From positions 7,161,129 through 7,225,128 of the forward strand of contig JAEMBT020000007.1 of assembly GCA_018873245.2 (NCBI GenBank): a DNA stretch of 64,000 nt, written 5' to 3'. Source of the DNA: Archegozetes longisetosus (Eukaryota > Arthropoda > Arachnida > Sarcoptiformes > Trhypochthoniidae). Positions 11,701 to 23,349 of the stretch are shown one piece after another. A program made the translations under genes and the position numbers. Under the pieces are notes generated by a model. The model was given only the letters and a program-made list of their open reading frames with translations, was not told where the DNA came from and did no database searches. The first letter of the stretch is position 1. Each line of letters starts with the position of its first letter.

Positions 11701-13858
11701 GTGTCATGAGAATGGCTAAGAGGAAAGCCGTTATCAAAAGATTGCCTACAGTTGAAACCTTGGGCTGTGTTAATGTTATTTGTTCTGATAAAACGGGAAC
11801 TTTAACTAAGAATGAAATGACAGTGACTGGGATTGTAACTTCTGAGTTATATCGCGCTGATGTCAGTGGTGTTGGGTATAACGGCAACGGACAGATAGTT
11901 TTGAGTGAAGATTGTGAGACCTATAAAAAGCAAATTGATTCTATGAAAAAGTTGTTAGAAATCGGGTGTGTTTGCAATAACGCTGATATAACTGGTGGTC
12001 AGCTTCGTGGTCAACCAACAGAAGGTGCACTTATAGCTGCTGCTCAGAAATTAGATATGTTTGGTATTAGAGATAAATATATTCGTTTACAAGAATTTCC
12101 ATTTTCCTCTGAACAAAAGTTGATGGTTGTTAAATGTATTCCTAAATTCGGGCCCAAAGATGAAGAAAAGTTCTATGTTAAGGGAGCACTTGAAAAAGTG
12201 ATCGCGCTCTGCACTAAGTATTCCCTCAATGAAACTGTGATGCCTTTAACTCAAGAACGACAAACTCAGTATTTCAGCGAATCTCAATATTTGGGAAGGA
12301 AGGGACTAAGAGGTTCGAATGTTCTTAAGTAGTCCTTTTATGGCTTTTACTTAATTTTTATTCTATTTAGTTCTTGCTTTTGCTTATGGGAGCAAATTGG
12401 ATGATCTGATATTTGTTGGCATGGTTGGAATATTAGATCCTCCACGTCCTGGAGTTAGAGATTCAATCAGAACGTTACAAGGGAGTGGTGTCAATGTCAA
12501 GATGCTAACAGGCGACTCACAAGAAACAGCATGTGCTATAGGTTTGTAGATAGCATGAAGAATCTACTCAGAAAAATTCTCAATTCCAATTGTTTGACAG
12601 CTACAAGACTTGGTTTACATGCTCCTGGAAATATTGCAATGTGTGGCGAAGAAGTCGACAATCTCGACGATCACTCATTTTCTAGTAGAATATCTTCGGT
12701 CAGTGTCTTCTACCGTGTAGGACCTGGTCATAAACTCAGAATTGTTAAAGCTCTTCAAAAGAATGGCGCTGTTGTTGGAATGACAGGCGATGGAGTCAAT
12801 GATGGCGTGGCTCTCAAGAAAGCGGATATTGGGATAGCTATGGGAAAGATTGGAACTGATGTTTGCAAAGAAGCGGCTGATATGATACTCGTTGACGACG
12901 ACTTCTTTACAATAATGTAATTAACGACTATATTGTGTTGTCGATGAGTAAATGAATTTCTGTTTGAAAAATAGGTCTGCAATAGAAGAAGGGAAAGGAA
13001 TATTTCACAATATTCGGAATTTCGTTCGTTTCCAACTGAGCACGTCTGTTCATTCATGCCATTCAATTATTGACTGTTTGACTGACTAGATCTTCTTTTT
13101 CAGGAGTATCGCTGCCCTTTCATTGATAGCTTTCTCTACACTCATGCATATACCAAATCCTTTGAATGCAATGCAAATCTTATGGATCAATATAATAATG
13201 GACGGACCACCGGCTCAAAGCTTAGGTGTCGAACCGGTAGATCATGACGTTCTGAAACAGCCTCCACGTAATGTCAAAGAGCCGATGATAACAAAAGATC
13301 TTATTATAAATGTGTTGATGTCAGCGACAATTATTATTGCTGGAACTCTCTCTGTTTTCATTGCTGAGGTGAGATCTGAGCTATTTTAAGAATTGACTCA
13401 ATATTAAAAAACGATTTACGTCTAGATGAGCGACAGAATAGTGACCCCAAGAGACACAACTATGACTTTCACTTGTTTTGTATTCTTTGATATGTTCAAT
13501 GCGTTGAGCTGTAGATCTCAGGTTTGTTTTATATCAAAACTGAATCCATCGTAATTGAGAAGAGCGACTAACATCTCATTTTCTTTTTCAGACTAAATCC
13601 ATATTTAGCATAGGATTCTTCACGAATAAACCATTTATAATATCAGTGACGGGTTCCATCATTTGTCAAATGCTTGTCATATATTTGCCACAATTGCAGA
13701 AAATTTTTGTCACCGAATCATTATCTATAGGAGATTTAGCATTTCTAGTTGCCATCACTTCGAGTGTATTTATTGCATCTGAACTCAAAAAATATATGCA
13801 AAGGAGGGCTATCAAGAGAGAAAAACAAAATCAAGTTTACCAAAACTATATGGTGTAA
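8638..13858 (+). CDS. ATP2C1: Secretory-pathway Ca2+/Mn2+-ATPase (SPCA, P-type P2A)
   Basis: Golgi P-type ATPase that pumps Ca2+ and Mn2+ into the secretory pathway. Common exons are 10610-10810, 10876-10965, 11067-12312, 12371-12541, 12601-12916, 12975-13043, 13104-13368, 13426-13521 and 13592-13858. They join to either of two first exons, 10325-10381 (925 aa) or 8638-8745 (942 aa), both phase 0. Key motifs are the actuator [11 protein letters not shown]4 [10 protein letters not shown], the phosphorylation loop CSDKTGTLT (catalytic Asp codon 11787-11789), KGAxEKV in the nucleotide domain, MLTGDSQET, and the hinge TGDGVND. M5-M6 carry [20 protein letters not shown], and [19 protein letters not shown] is the SPCA signature. 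The hinge reads [12 protein letters not shown] where relatives have NDAVAL. AATAAA lies at 13873-13878. Identity is certain; the 5' end is inferred. Confidence 0.96.
9477..9897. mobile_element. hAT-like non-autonomous DNA transposon (MITE)
   Basis: A 421-bp element starts TAGAGTTGTCAACG and ends ACAACCCTA, so the inverted termini are TAG(A/G)GTTGT. It is flanked by an almost perfect 8-bp target duplication, GTTGTGAC (9469-9476) and GTTGTGAT (9898-9905). An 8-bp duplication with TAGGGTTG-type ends fits the hAT superfamily. It has no ORF. It sits in the ATP2C1 intron between the two candidate first exons. Inside are a 36-bp direct duplication (9775-9810 and 9823-9858) and inverted copies of AACAATTTAAAAC-like sequence near 9525-9575. 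Confidence 0.72.
9775..9858. repeat. 36-bp direct duplication inside the MITE
   Basis: CCAG(C/T)CTAAAAC(A/G)TTTTAAA followed by (G/A)CAATG(G/A)TAATTGTTT occurs at 9775-9810 and again at 9823-9858 (48-bp period, about 4 differences). It is part of the subterminal repeat structure of the element. Confidence 0.7.
10325..10381 (+). CDS. ATP2C1: Candidate proximal first exon of ATP2C1
   Basis: ATG at 10325 followed by 18 codons ([19 protein letters not shown]) and donor CAG/GTAAGG in phase 0, 229 bp before the first common exon. The joint reads through [14 protein letters not shown]. The first common exon also has its own internal ATG at 10628. Confidence 0.65.
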
Positions 13859-14186
13859 ATAATTCAATATTTAATAAAGTTGGATCAAATCAATTTTCAA
13901 AGCATTTTGTTTTGTTTTTCAAATAATCCCATTCAATTAAGATTTATTTGAAATCAAATTTATTAAGTTTAATCAATGCTTGGTTTAATACTTCATTTGA
14001 ATGTAATTTGAAAAATCTTACAATTTCATGTAAAAATACTCAAACATCTATTGAATGTTTGATAAAATGCAAAAATTCTGCAAACAATTTGATCCCATCA
14101 ACATCAGTATAAAATATTCAGTATTAATCAACAAGTCCATAATCCATAACATTTTGAGTTAATAAATTTCAATTGAGTTAACAAGT
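13859..14186. other. Convergent 3' region ATP2C1 / FPGS
   Basis: 328 bp between two tail-to-tail stop codons, with the ATP2C1 poly(A) signal AATAAA at 13873-13878. It is otherwise AT-rich with no recognisable feature. Confidence 0.55.
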
Positions 14187-16492
14187 TCAAGCATACGATG
14201 ATTTCATTGGAGCTTTCGGTGAATTTATTTCAGGCTCGAGGAAACCAAGAACTCCGCCGACGAGATGAACACTTCCCGTAACCAACACATGAACAGGTAG
14301 TGATTTTTCCTTTTGAGTCTTACTGTTGATATAAGCGATAGCTTCAGAAATACACGAAAATTTCTCAATCACTGCTTTTTCATTAAATTTACTCCAAATC
14401 TTTGCATTATTAGAGCAAACTTCAGCTTCTTTTTGGGGCGTTACTGTAAAATTACTTTGATCTGAAGCAATGTCTTTTTCATTTACGACTCTATTGGGAC
14501 AAAATATTGCGATATCGAACTTGATTCCTAATGCTTTCATTAAGTTCTCAGTCTGTCGATCACCAGTACAGTTAAATATTAAAACTCGAACCAATTTGTT
14601 GGAAGTCAACAGCTTTTGAGACTCTTCAATGAACCATTTCGAGCAATTGGCCATTGATTCTGAAGTGTGCGCGCCGTCCAAAAAGTATATTATATTATTT
14701 TTACGTAACACTTGACACCTTCCCGGCCACGAAACCTTTGATAAACCGGTTAAATGATTTCTGTTCAATGGAAAGACATCGGCAAAAGTCCCATCTTTTG
14801 TTATTAATGTTGAAGTTTGATAGTTACTATTAACCATTTTGTTGAGCCACAAGTTTGTTAACTGAAGTGCTAACGAAGCATTCAGCTTTTGGACTTCACC
14901 TAAAGTTGTGCAAGAGCAATTATAATTATCTATCTCGCAACCAATTTATGATTTTCTTATTGAATCACTAAAAATAGTTAAAACAATAAAAAATGCACCC
15001 GACATTTATTATACTGATATGACTCTACGTAAGTATTTTATACTTTAAACTTAAACAACAGATAAATCAATTAAAAGCATAATAAAAAAATATGAAATTT
15101 TGAATGCTTGACTTCTTACTCAAAATATTCTTATTCTACCTTTGATTCCGAGTTCAATGGGAGCAAAATGAGGATAAAGTGAAAGCGAAGGGCAGACATG
15201 AAGCGAACACATTTTTTCACTAGCTCTGTTCCTCAAGACTTTCATGGCTATCTCATCTTGTTGGACAGTAAATGCTGGAACTGAAGGCTTGAAAATGCCT
15301 GCCTTTTGCCAGGCAATCTTGTCCAAAGTATTGCCAAGAAGTGCACAGTGATCAAATCCTAAAGAACTGACTCCTGTCACTATTGGCTTTGGCACTACGT
15401 TTGTACAGTCGTACTCTCCACCGATGCCGACTTCAAGAACGGTAACATCAACATTCTCTTCTAAGAAGACTTTAAATGCCATTAATGTTAAGAAATTGAA
15501 ATATGCAGGCATTCCTGTGTTTTCATCTTTCAATTGGTCTAATTTAGTATAAACTGACCAAAAATATTTCGCGAACTGATCCTTACTAAGTGGATCTCCA
15601 TTAATTCGTATTCTTTCACGCGCTGCCACCAAATGCGGAGAAGAATAAAATCCAGTTTTATAACCAAAACGACGCAAAATACTTTCGGCAAAAGCACATG
15701 TCGAACCCTTGCCTTTAGTCCCCGATACATGAATTACATTCAATTTGTTAAGTTCTTCTGGTTCTATATCTAACAATTTTAAAAAATGAATAGTTTTTCT
15801 AGCGACTGACTCGAATTGCTTCCTCTTTCTTTGCGAATGGCATCTGATATGTATTGAGCATTAGTTTGTAAGCCATTCAAGGCTGTAATTGCGTCTTTGT
15901 AACTGTAATCAGCTTTCTGTTAGATAAAAATTTGTTTAAATTAATGTATCAAGTAGTTTATACAAATTTGAAAAAGTTTATACAAGTTTATACAAGTTAT
16001 CAAAGTTGTGAAAACTTCTATCAACTTTAGTTCGAGAATTAAATCAGAATCAGATCGAGAATTAGATCACAAGCTCGAATTCGCAGTGATAAAAATTTTA
16101 GCAAAATTTTCTCTAATGTTCTCTATTATGTTTTCTCATTAATAATTATCAAAAAAGTTCTCGATTAACAAATGAGCTTAGTTTTGAAACATAGCTAACT
16201 ATGATTTGAACTTTAGACCATTGAGCGGCAAACTGAAGCCATAGAGAAATGAATATTCTGAAAATAAGAAAAATTAAAAAGCAAAACTTGCCTTTTTCTG
16301 AAGATTTGAATCATTTGTTGCCAACTCTGTAACACTAGAGCGTCGTGGAATCCAAGATTTGAAGTTATCATTCAAATGAACCAAATCAAGTGAAATGACT
16401 GAGGACATAATTGAAGATCGTAAAGGAATGAGAGTCGTCGACAATTTATATATTTTATGAAATGAATAAAAGCTATTATAGGATATAATCAT
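14187..16492 (-). CDS. FPGS: Folylpolyglutamate synthase
   Basis: ATP-dependent enzyme that adds glutamates to tetrahydrofolate and so retains folates in cytosol and mitochondria. Exons are 16492-16292, 15916-15140 and 14899-14187. Motifs: ATP P-loop VSGTKGKGSTCAFAE (about residue 133), GFYSSPHLVAARERIRING, EVGIGGEYDCTN, KIAWQKAGIFK, then WPGRCQVLR, YFLDGAHTSESM and the C-terminal HVLVTGSVHLVGGVLGFLEP. The basic/hydroxylated N-terminus MIISYNSFYSFHKIYK suggests a mitochondrial presequence, and Met29 would give a cytosolic form, as in other animals. Two oddities stand out. Intron 1 has a GC donor (AAG/GCAAGT). The reading frame between LEKLFIF and LKLLDIEPEELN needs one more base at the A6 run 15781-15786, and the exon total closes in frame only with it. 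I read this as an assembly or homopolymer error rather than a dead gene. Length would be about 563 aa (human 587). Confidence 0.94.
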
Positions 16493-18400
16493 GTCCTTCG
16501 CTGAGAATTATTGCAGAAAATTGCGATAACATCACTCTTTTATAGTCAATAAGACTTTTGATAACATTAACTGTAATGAAATATTAAGTATAGATATAAG
16601 TCTATTGAGTTATTTACTCTTATTAAGATATAAACCAATTAAAATCTTCAGTAAAAGTTATGAAAAATCATTTCTTAGTCATTCGAGATAAGCCTCAATC
16701 AAAAACATCACAAATTATGCTATAAATTAATTCAGTTATAAATTTACTTGAGATCCACTTTCAACCACTGGTCTCAATACAGCTCAAAATTTGCTCAATT
16801 CTTAAGCTCTTTCTCCTCAGATCAGAGCGAGTCTTGCGATCGAGTTTCGTGCTCAAGTTCTTGATTGAGTTAGTGTGCAGTCAATCATTAATTATGGTAA
16901 TGTTACTTAAATATGAAGAAAACATATGCTTTTAGCTCAAGTATTGAACGACAGTATGTCCAGTAAGTGTTTGCATTGAGAAATACTTTAGTTTGAATTA
17001 TTGTGGAGTTTATGAGCTTTCATATAGAACTAGGAAGTTTTCAAAGTTTAAAGTTGAATGACAAACAGTGTTGATTGAAGCCAACGATTCAAGTAATCGA
17101 TAAAAAACTAATTTTGATAAAAGAAATACAAAATCACTAAATATTCAATATAAGAGACAAGTAAACAAACGACTCACTATTGGTATCAATCATATGATTA
17201 TCGTTGAATTTATTGATTTTAATCCCAACCAATAAGCTCACAAATTAATACGTTAACGGAAACAGTGATATCGGTGTTATTTGTACTTTCATTCATGTTT
17301 TACAATCATTAATTATTACAAGTATTGATCTAATAATTCAATGGTAAACACTTGACTTCACTCTGGAGACACGTGCTTTTAGTGATTAGGGGATCGTCTA
17401 ATGCCTGTGCTTTCTGTCACTTACAGTTCAATTCTAGTTAACTCACACGTCACTCTCCACACTCTACATTAGTGTTTTAAGTTCTCAATCTTATTTAACA
17501 TTAACTATTCATAACTTTCTAACTTTCTCTTCACAGTTAAGTGTCAGAAATTTTTTCAGATAAGCTTGCTTTCAATGCGCTTCTGCTGTTCTTCAATTTC
17601 TAAGAAAGCATTAGCAGAGATTTGATTTGTTCAAAGTAATCACTGAGTCAACCCAAAAGTGAAACTGGAGTTTAGCACAGTTTAACTTCAAGATATAATT
17701 CCACTCATTTTCAGAGAACTCATTTGAATACTTTAGATTTTCTAATATTTGAAATAAATAATTGAATGGAAAAGATTAAACTTTCAGATATTTAGTTATG
17801 AAATTAAATGAATTAAATTTGGAGATTGATTTTGTCTTTAAATATAATATACTAAATGTTTATCCAACACTAGTTTTGATTGACATTTCCGTTGATGTTG
17901 ACCTAAATTGAATAGGAGATAATGACAAAAGTGGAGACTTTTCGGTCTGAACAGGTTCAAGATAGAATGAGATAAGAGGTCTGATAACTGCGAAACAGTT
18001 CATTGATAAACAAAAACAATGTATTACAATCTTCAGATTTATTGTGACTCTGAAAAACTTCAAAACAACTATACACTAAATTGATTGAAATACTAGAAGT
18101 TGTTCAGTTTGTGATAAGTTCTATACCTTCGCAGTTGACGATTAGATTTTGCGATCAACAGCACACAAACGTCTTTTTGATAAAGCACTCAAACTGAAGC
18201 TTTCATTAAGGAGTCTTTAGTTGAAATTAAGCTCATTGTTAGTCAACTGAACTTTAAATGTGTCATTAGTTTTTTATAATTTTCAATTAAAATCACTTTT
18301 AAATAAAAATTATAGTTTGGACTAAAAAAATACTAAAATGTATTTTACAAAAGCATTATTTTACAAGGAATAAATTACACAATAGGCTTAGATAATAAGA
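16493..18400. other. Intergenic region FPGS / gamma-tubulin
   Basis: About 1.9 kb of AT-rich DNA between the FPGS start and the gamma-tubulin stop. Short ORFs show no domain. I found no RNA gene, tandem repeat or convincing exon. Confidence 0.5.
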
Positions 18401-20068
18401 TTATTTTTTCTTTTGAACCCATTGAAGATAATCAGGTTTTGTGGCCGCCATATATTCGTCGACCAACTCTTGAATCACTTCTCGAGAAGAGTCGAGTTCA
18501 TCCAAATTGTCACGAAACATATCTTCTTTACGAAATTGTTCGAGAAAGGCTTCGCGTTTGCGTAATTTGTCGTATTGCGCCAGAGTTCGATCAAATAACT
18601 AAAATATTAACAAACTTATGATAAGAATCGTAGTTTTAGAGAAGAATTCAAATGAAACATACATGAGATATAGAAGTGTGATTAGCGAGTAAGAGACCAG
18701 AAACACGATGAGATGTTTGGATATATGGCGATTTTCTGGAAAGGGCCACTTGAATGCCTGCTGGACCCCATGGAATAAACTGCGCTTTTTTGCCTTCTCT
18801 TATTCTCATTAAGCTTTTGTTCACTTGTGTTGGATCCACTTCTCCTTGAATTATATTCAAAATAGATATATAACAATGTCCAGCGTTTCGCGCCTGCATC
18901 AGCGTCGAGACCATCATATTTTTATCGTCCAGAAGACGTCTCATCACATCTAATACAGTAGTCTTTCTGACAGAAGTGACTTCGCTGTGATCGTTAGCTT
19001 CAGTAGTCAGAGGTGTGTAACCAGTCATCAGGAAATGCAAGCGAGGCATTGGTATCAATGGAGCTATCAGTCCTATCAAGTCATTGTTCATATATGATGG
19101 ATATCTTAATGTTGCCGTTGATGTCGACATTATAGTAGAGACCTTAGAATGATAATGATTACATGTTATTGAAGTTAGATTTTATGTTTGGTATACAATT
19201 ATGTGAGCACTAAATGACTTGTCATCTCGGTAAAGAACAGGCTCACTAAAGCGTAGAAAAGTTCGACAGTATCTTCAGATTACTTACCAACGAATTGATT
19301 TGAGCAAATGTTGGATTTTCGATATGCAATCGATCTACAGCAATACGATTGAGAGCTGTGTTGTCCAGAACAACAACACAGTCAGCATTGAGTCCCAGTC
19401 GTTTCAAAGTAAGTAGTGAATTATAGGGTTGAACGACAACGTCACTTATCTCTTCTTGATTTGGAAATACAGAATAGGTTTGAATCAACTTTTTAGGGAA
19501 GTGATCGTTCAGTTTCTCCAGAATATAAGATCCCATTCCAGATCCGGTTCCACCAGCGATGGAATGGCAGAGAACGAAGCCCTCCAGAGAGTCAGATCCT
19601 TCGGCTTCACGTTCGATAATATCGAAGACTTCTTCGCTGAGTTTTTCTCCCTGTGAATAACCAGAAGCCCAATTATTTCCGGCTCCGCCGCCAGCCTTTG
19701 ATAGATATATATTTTCGTGATTATATAGTTTGGCATAAGGACTGTTCTTAATGGTGTTGATAACACGTGGCTCCAAATCAAGAAGTACTGCACGAGGAAT
19801 GTAGTGGTTGTCATCTGCTTGATAAAAGAAGACGTCTCTTCTGTCACCAACGCTTTCTTTGGCGAATGGTTCCAATAATCCCTCGGGGTTTATGGCATGT
19901 TCTGCGCACAACTTCTTCCAGAACTCGAATCCAACTAAAATTTAAAACAGAGAATAGTTAGCACTAATCGATTGAAAAATGAATGTCTTTTGTTGGATAT
20001 GTTTCTGTTGGTGCCATACTTTGATTGCCACACTGTCCCAACTGCAACATTATCATCTCTCGAGGCAT
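18401..20068 (-). CDS. TUBG1: Gamma-tubulin
   Basis: Nucleates microtubules within the gamma-tubulin ring complex at centrosomes and spindle poles. Exons are 20068-20020, 19934-19288, 19142-18663 and 18598-18401, all GT-AG, summing to 457 residues (human 451). The first exon carries the start [16 protein letters not shown]. Other landmarks are [37 protein letters not shown], the GTP T-loop [11 protein letters not shown] (about residue 143), [38 protein letters not shown] and [18 protein letters not shown]. The last exon reads [20 protein letters not shown] and ends in a short basic tail after DYLQW. The first exon and last exon are too short to stand out as ORFs but match the family exactly. 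A single intact copy is seen. Confidence 0.97.
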
Positions 20069-20547
20069 TTTTGTCGATTATTATTTGTTAACACTTTGAT
20101 TGTTAAAATAATTGATCTAATTAAAAGTTATTATTATTATTATTTACAGCTTTGATAGATTTAGCGCCAATATTTCACTATTTATTTATATGAACCGTAC
20201 ATTCATATTAGGGAACTTTTCATAATTGCCTTCTCTATAAAACCCTATATATTCTCAATCCTACTCAATCCATTAATACTAATTTATTAACTCGTTTTAA
20301 ATGTTTAATCTAAAGTTGATTTTATCCTAAGTTAATGAATCGTTTGATGATTTAGATTGATGATCAATTTCGATACTCTTAACAACAGCTTAACATTGAA
20401 TATGTAGGGAGAAATAGAGAAAAAAAACTATTTATTTAAAAGTTGTCTTTTATTGAATGAACTTTTTAGAGTTACAAATGAAACTGAAAAATATTCAGAA
20501 CTTTGAATTTTACAATTTTAATCTAATTTGAAAGAAAACTGAAATAC
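20069..20547. other. Intergenic region gamma-tubulin / NUP58
   Basis: 479 bp of AT-rich DNA holding the gamma-tubulin promoter and the NUP58 3' end, both minus strand. The short TTATTATTATTA tract near 20129-20142 is the only repeat. Confidence 0.5.
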
Positions 20548-21783
20548 TCATGAAGTAGTCCATCTTTTAGCTCTAGAATGAGAAGTATTCGAAGAAGTGG
20601 TTGATGGAGAGAATTGAAATGTTGAGGCTGTTGTGATCGGTTGAAGGAGAGGCGCATTACTTCCAAATAAAGACTGATTTCCTAAACCACTACTGCTTTG
20701 AACATTTGAATGTTGGGTGGAATGCATTGATCCGTAAGTGTTTTCGTCGCCATTATGTGAAAAAGGATTAGGACCTAAAAAGCTCTGTCTGTTCGAAGAA
20801 CTATCAGCTTTGGATTCATCGACTAATCTGGAGGTAAAGTTAGTTTGAGTTTGCAGTTTATGCTTCAATTCGTTGATTTCTTCGTGAATGGCATAGACTT
20901 TAGCGGCCAATGAGATGAGCGTTTCGTGTTGTTTACGCATGATTTGGAACAGTTCTTCAGAGCTGTACGGCTTATTCATGTTATCGATGTGTGTTTGCAA
21001 GTCTTTGATTTGTTTCGAATAGTTATTCATTTGAGCTTCAAAGTTCTCAATGGTTTCCATGAAGTACTGATGAGTACTGGCATTAATATATTTGTTTTGA
21101 GCGATTGTATAACTCGAAGGCGTTTGCGGTAAATCCAGTCGAGATATACGATAAGCCATTTCTGCATTTGATAGCAACTTGTTTGTATCTTTTTTCAAAG
21201 CCTCGATGGCTTTAGAGTTGCGTTGAATATCGACTTCTATTTTGTGTAAATTCACTTTCAAGTTGTCCTCCAGTTCTGATCCAACTTCAAGTATCGGTTG
21301 AATCGAAAACCTCTGCTGAGAGTTTTCTTCGCGAATCAGTTTCTGCTCTTTGACGAACTGTTTGAACGCTTCGACAAATGGTATGATTTCTGGTGGTACA
21401 CAACTGGACTCTTTGCTCGATTTGCTGGCGTTCGAGCTCTGATCTAGTCCTCCATCACTAGCAACGGTCTGCGTTCCACCTAAACCGTGAAATGTAGTCG
21501 TTTGTTGCGTTGAGACCGGAGTCACGGCTGTTGTCGTTGTAGTTAGAGTTAGTGTCGGGACTGACCCAACAACTGTAGTGGCCGACGATAACGGGTTTAG
21601 TAGTGAAGGTTGAGTTGTGTTGAAAGTGAACGGAGTGCTTGTTGACAAAGTCGGAAGTGTTGGGAGTGATGACTGAGTTGTTGTTGTCCCGAATGTGAAC
21701 GCACCTACACCTGTGTTCGTGTTTACTTGTGGTGTCAGCGACAATGATGATGGAGTTGTTCCGAATGTGAACTGGGAAGTCAT
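20548..21783 (-). CDS. NUP58: Nucleoporin p58/p45 (NUP58), FG-repeat channel nucleoporin
   Basis: Component of the central-channel NUP62-NUP58-NUP54 complex of the nuclear pore. Single exon, 411 residues, ATG at 21783. The N-terminal about 110 residues are Thr/Ser-rich with FG-type repeats (SQFTFGTT, GAFTFGTTTT, PFTFNTTQ). Residues about 128-310 form the conserved coiled-coil region, beginning VPPEIIPFVEAFKQFVKEQK and including SKAIEALKKDTNKLLSNAEMA, the YF..IENFEAQMNNYSKQI segment and LISLAAKVYAIHEEINELK. The C-terminal tail has sparse FG-like sites (FQFSP) and ends with a basic RAKRW stretch, like the KRGKR end of the human protein. It is shorter than human NUP58 (599 aa) because the FG tails are short. 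Identification rests on the coiled-coil domain. Confidence 0.85.
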   Translation of the reverse strand: MTSQFTFGTTPSSLSLTPQVNTNTGVGAFTFGTTTTQSSLPTLPTLSTSTPFTFNTTQPSLLNPLSSATTVVGSVPTLTLTTTTTAVTPVSTQQTTTFHGLGGTQTVASDGGLDQSSNASKSSKESSCVPPEIIPFVEAFKQFVKEQKLIREENSQQRFSIQPILEVGSELEDNLKVNLHKIEVDIQRNSKAIEALKKDTNKLLSNAEMAYRISRLDLPQTPSSYTIAQNKYINASTHQYFMETIENFEAQMNNYSKQIKDLQTHIDNMNKPYSSEELFQIMRKQHETLISLAAKVYAIHEEINELKHKLQTQTNFTSRLVDESKADSSSNRQSFLGPNPFSHNGDENTYGSMHSTQHSNVQSSSGLGNQSLFGSNAPLLQPITTASTFQFSPSTTSSNTSHSRAKRWTTS

Positions 21784-22007
21784 CTTGTCCTCTTCGCTGT
21801 TTTTTATTAATATTTATTCAATTTTTATAACTAATTCTATTCAAAGTTATTTCTAATTCTCAACGAATGAGGAAAACTGGTAAGCATATGACAAAGTTGT
21901 CAACCAATGAAAAACGGCTTGCGATTTGAGCGCTAATTACAAAATTTCAATACAGTATTGATAGATGTCTGGAGTCAAATTTAAAATTGCCTGCTTCTAG
22001 TTTTACT

Positions 22008-23022
22008 TCTGACCTATGCTGACAAGTGGTATGTGGTTGGAAAGATTCGTCAGACGAAGTTGAACTATATCACACGCAATGACCTGTGACCTCCTTTTTC
22101 CTGTAGGACGCAGCGAGGGGTTAGGTTGACATTGTTTTTAAATTAATTTTTATAAATATTTCCTTGGCTTAAAGTTAAATTTAAAGAGATTTGCATAAAT
22201 TTAAAGTTTGAATCTTTTCGAAAATCAAACTTACGGTTCCTCTCATCTATAGCTACAATTCTATCTATGGTCATACCTTTGAAAGTATTCTATTGATAAA
22301 TTTACTTCAACTTCTTCCTGTCCACCCGTAAAAATGTATGGCACCCAACGTGATCACACTTTGCCTACATTCAGTTTGTTGAGAAGGTGTTGAGTACTGT
22401 AATGCTAATTCTTATGTAATCCAACATCTTTGTTCGTCTAAGAGTTTTTAAGTGAATGTTAATGTTCTTGATCTGTTGCAACGCGAGGTTTCTCACTGTA
22501 TGGCTCATCTTGACATGATGTACACTCTTCATCCCGAAATTGATGGTAAACGTTACATATTTGTCTGATCTTAATTGCACTTTGACTGGCTATTTTAGTT
22601 AGCCTTTTGGAAATTTGAGGAACAATAGAGCCCAGTAATGGCACACAATAAACGTCTCCTGTTCTTCATTGGTAACACTGGCTCGAAGCGGGTTAATAGT
22701 TGGGGCTATTACTATATAACTGATTTACTGATGAGCAGTAAAATCAAAGTGGTCTACATCGTGAAGCAGCAAATTAACAAGTGGGTAATAATATCTCGCA
22801 AACATATTTATTACTTTATTCATCGACAAGGTATGGATACGCAGTTACTTTTCAGTCGAACAAGTGTACTAGTGTAAGGCGTGGGGTTAAGAATTGTAGT
22901 CAAAAGTCAAAAGATCACCTGTCGGTAAACCCGAGGTCACAAGCGATCGTGTGTGGTATCGTTGAACTTCGCCTGACGAGATCTTTCCAACGACACACGA
23001 CTTTTTGATATAGGCCAGTAGG
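22008..23022. mobile_element. Decayed DNA-transposon-like element with about 100-bp inverted ends
   Basis: The left end (about 22008-22110, GACCTATGCTGAC ... GTTGGAAAGATTCGTC) reappears inverted at about 22912-23022. Shared blocks are CGAAGTT(C/G)AAC, GTTGGAAAGAT and TGTGACCTC. I estimate 75-80% identity by eye. The roughly 800 bp between contain only broken short ORFs. No transposase motif, target duplication or family could be recognised. Bounds are approximate. Confidence 0.6.
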
Positions 23023-23349
23023 AATATTCCGAGTGGGCAGTTCTGAGATTAACCTGATATTTGTCATGAACATTAATCTTTAATAGTTATCGCTTCATAC
23101 TGTTTATTAAAGAAACGATAAATATTATAATTTATAAAAATTAGTAACAATTACTTTCAACTTTTATCCGTCTAATGAACGCTTTATCTAACAAATTTGA
23201 ACATGAATTTTAACGCAAATAATTTATTGAAATCATTACATCTAAAACTTTGATTGAATGATAAAATTGCCTTTAAAAACATATACTTTGAATATATTTA
23301 TATATTTACAATGTACAAAAAATTAATATATAAGAAATTTAATGAAGGT

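Noticed and set aside
18439-18621. Plus-strand ORF overlapping the gamma-tubulin 3' exon
   Set aside because: It is the antisense shadow of the conserved last exon ([20 protein letters not shown]) on the minus strand.
22638-22877. ORF inside the inverted-end element
   Set aside because: It has no recognisable domain, and the surrounding sequence is degenerate in all frames. I do not call a gene here.
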